Below the pieces are notes generated by a model, which was not told the DNA's origin, searched no databases, and worked only from the letters and a program-made list of their open reading frames with translations. From Triatoma infestans (taxonomy: Eukaryota > Arthropoda > Insecta > Hemiptera > Reduviidae), in the NCBI GenBank assembly GCA_011037195.1, contig JAAEAF010001107.1:62001-126000 (forward strand): DNA of 64,000 bases, read 5' to 3'. Shown here in pieces: positions 63,894-64,000 of the stretch. Each line of letters opens with the position of its first letter. The stretch's first letter is position 1. Position numbers and translations under genes: made by a program.

Positions 63894-64000
63894 GTGTTTG
63901 ACTGCTATTTATTTTTACAGGAACTATTACAGTGGAATTTTGAGTTGCATTTTATATTCTTTGAGCGAACATTGCAGTATTGTTTTTTCAATTCAGCTTC

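Overview
This window looks like AT-rich, gene-poor nuclear DNA from an invertebrate, most likely an arthropod. The support is a mix of tRNA-derived SINEs, Jockey/R1-type LINE remnants, a mariner remnant, short hammerhead-ribozyme retroelements of the Penelope/retrozyme kind, fold-back elements, LTR-retrotransposon debris and many (CA)n/(GA)n microsatellites. The repeat texture reminds me of hemipteran (planthopper-like) genomes, but that is an impression and cannot be proved from the window. I found no intact host protein-coding gene, rRNA, CRISPR array or functional tRNA gene. Almost every open frame is a transposon fragment, a microsatellite reading or chance.

The dominant component is one dispersed repeat, called Fam-A here, with about 47 copies or fragments in both orientations. 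By rough addition these cover about a third of the window. In '+' orientation it starts with a short hairpin (CTCTTACT / AGTAAGAG) and ends with ...TGTTTCACACCAGATTTTT. A 13-bp motif, ACTTTCTCTTACT, lies near both ends in inverted orientation but at unequal distances from the tips. Several copies lie head-to-tail. This architecture is what non-autonomous Helentron (HINE/DINE-1-like) rolling-circle elements show, and I propose that as the best hypothesis. Other mobile elements often land inside Fam-A copies, which gives clean insertion boundaries.

The most interesting content is a set of very short elements (about 150-175 bp, or inverted pairs of 320-570 bp) carrying a 30-nt core that matches a type I hammerhead ribozyme: CTGANGA, a helix II stem-loop, GAAA, and a minimal palindromic helix III (ACCGGT) ending at the GTC cleavage triplet. 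Two sublineages occur. P1 (18.9, 28.6 and 55.8 kb) has helix II GGGC/GCCC. P2 (11.4, 19.4, 16.7 and 61.0 kb) has helix II GGAT/ATCC. Three insertions are bounded by exact 11-12 bp target-site duplications and a fourth by an imperfect one of about 17 bp, so these units were mobile. Two single-unit insertions and three inverted pairs (one a more decayed relative, P3, at 46.8-47.15 kb) are present. No Penelope reverse transcriptase is in the window.

Layout. 0-5 kb: Fam-A, a LINE 3' end with 12-bp TSD (2.46-3.15 kb), SINE-A with TSD (4.9-5.15 kb). 5-13 kb: Fam-A, an LTR-derived fold-back inside Fam-A (5.72-6.19 kb), microsatellites, a LINE tail, SINE-A, a P2 unit. 13-15 kb: broken Jockey-like LINE, minus strand. 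16-23 kb: Fam-A, P1 and P2 inverted pairs, a hAT-like element, a long fold-back. 24.6-25.2 kb: a rearranged LTR element with a primer-binding-site-like motif. 26-33 kb: best Fam-A copies and the best P1 inverted pair. 33.4-34.3 kb: decayed mariner. 36-42.5 kb: Fam-A, SINE-A, solo LTR, LINE tail with TSD. 43-51 kb: mostly unassigned DNA with three LINE fragments, SINE-B and the P3 fold-back. 51-64 kb: Fam-A, a duplicated segment with one empty and one filled insertion site, a P1 unit, a P2 fragment, and a 70-bp CpG-containing tandem repeat near the right end.
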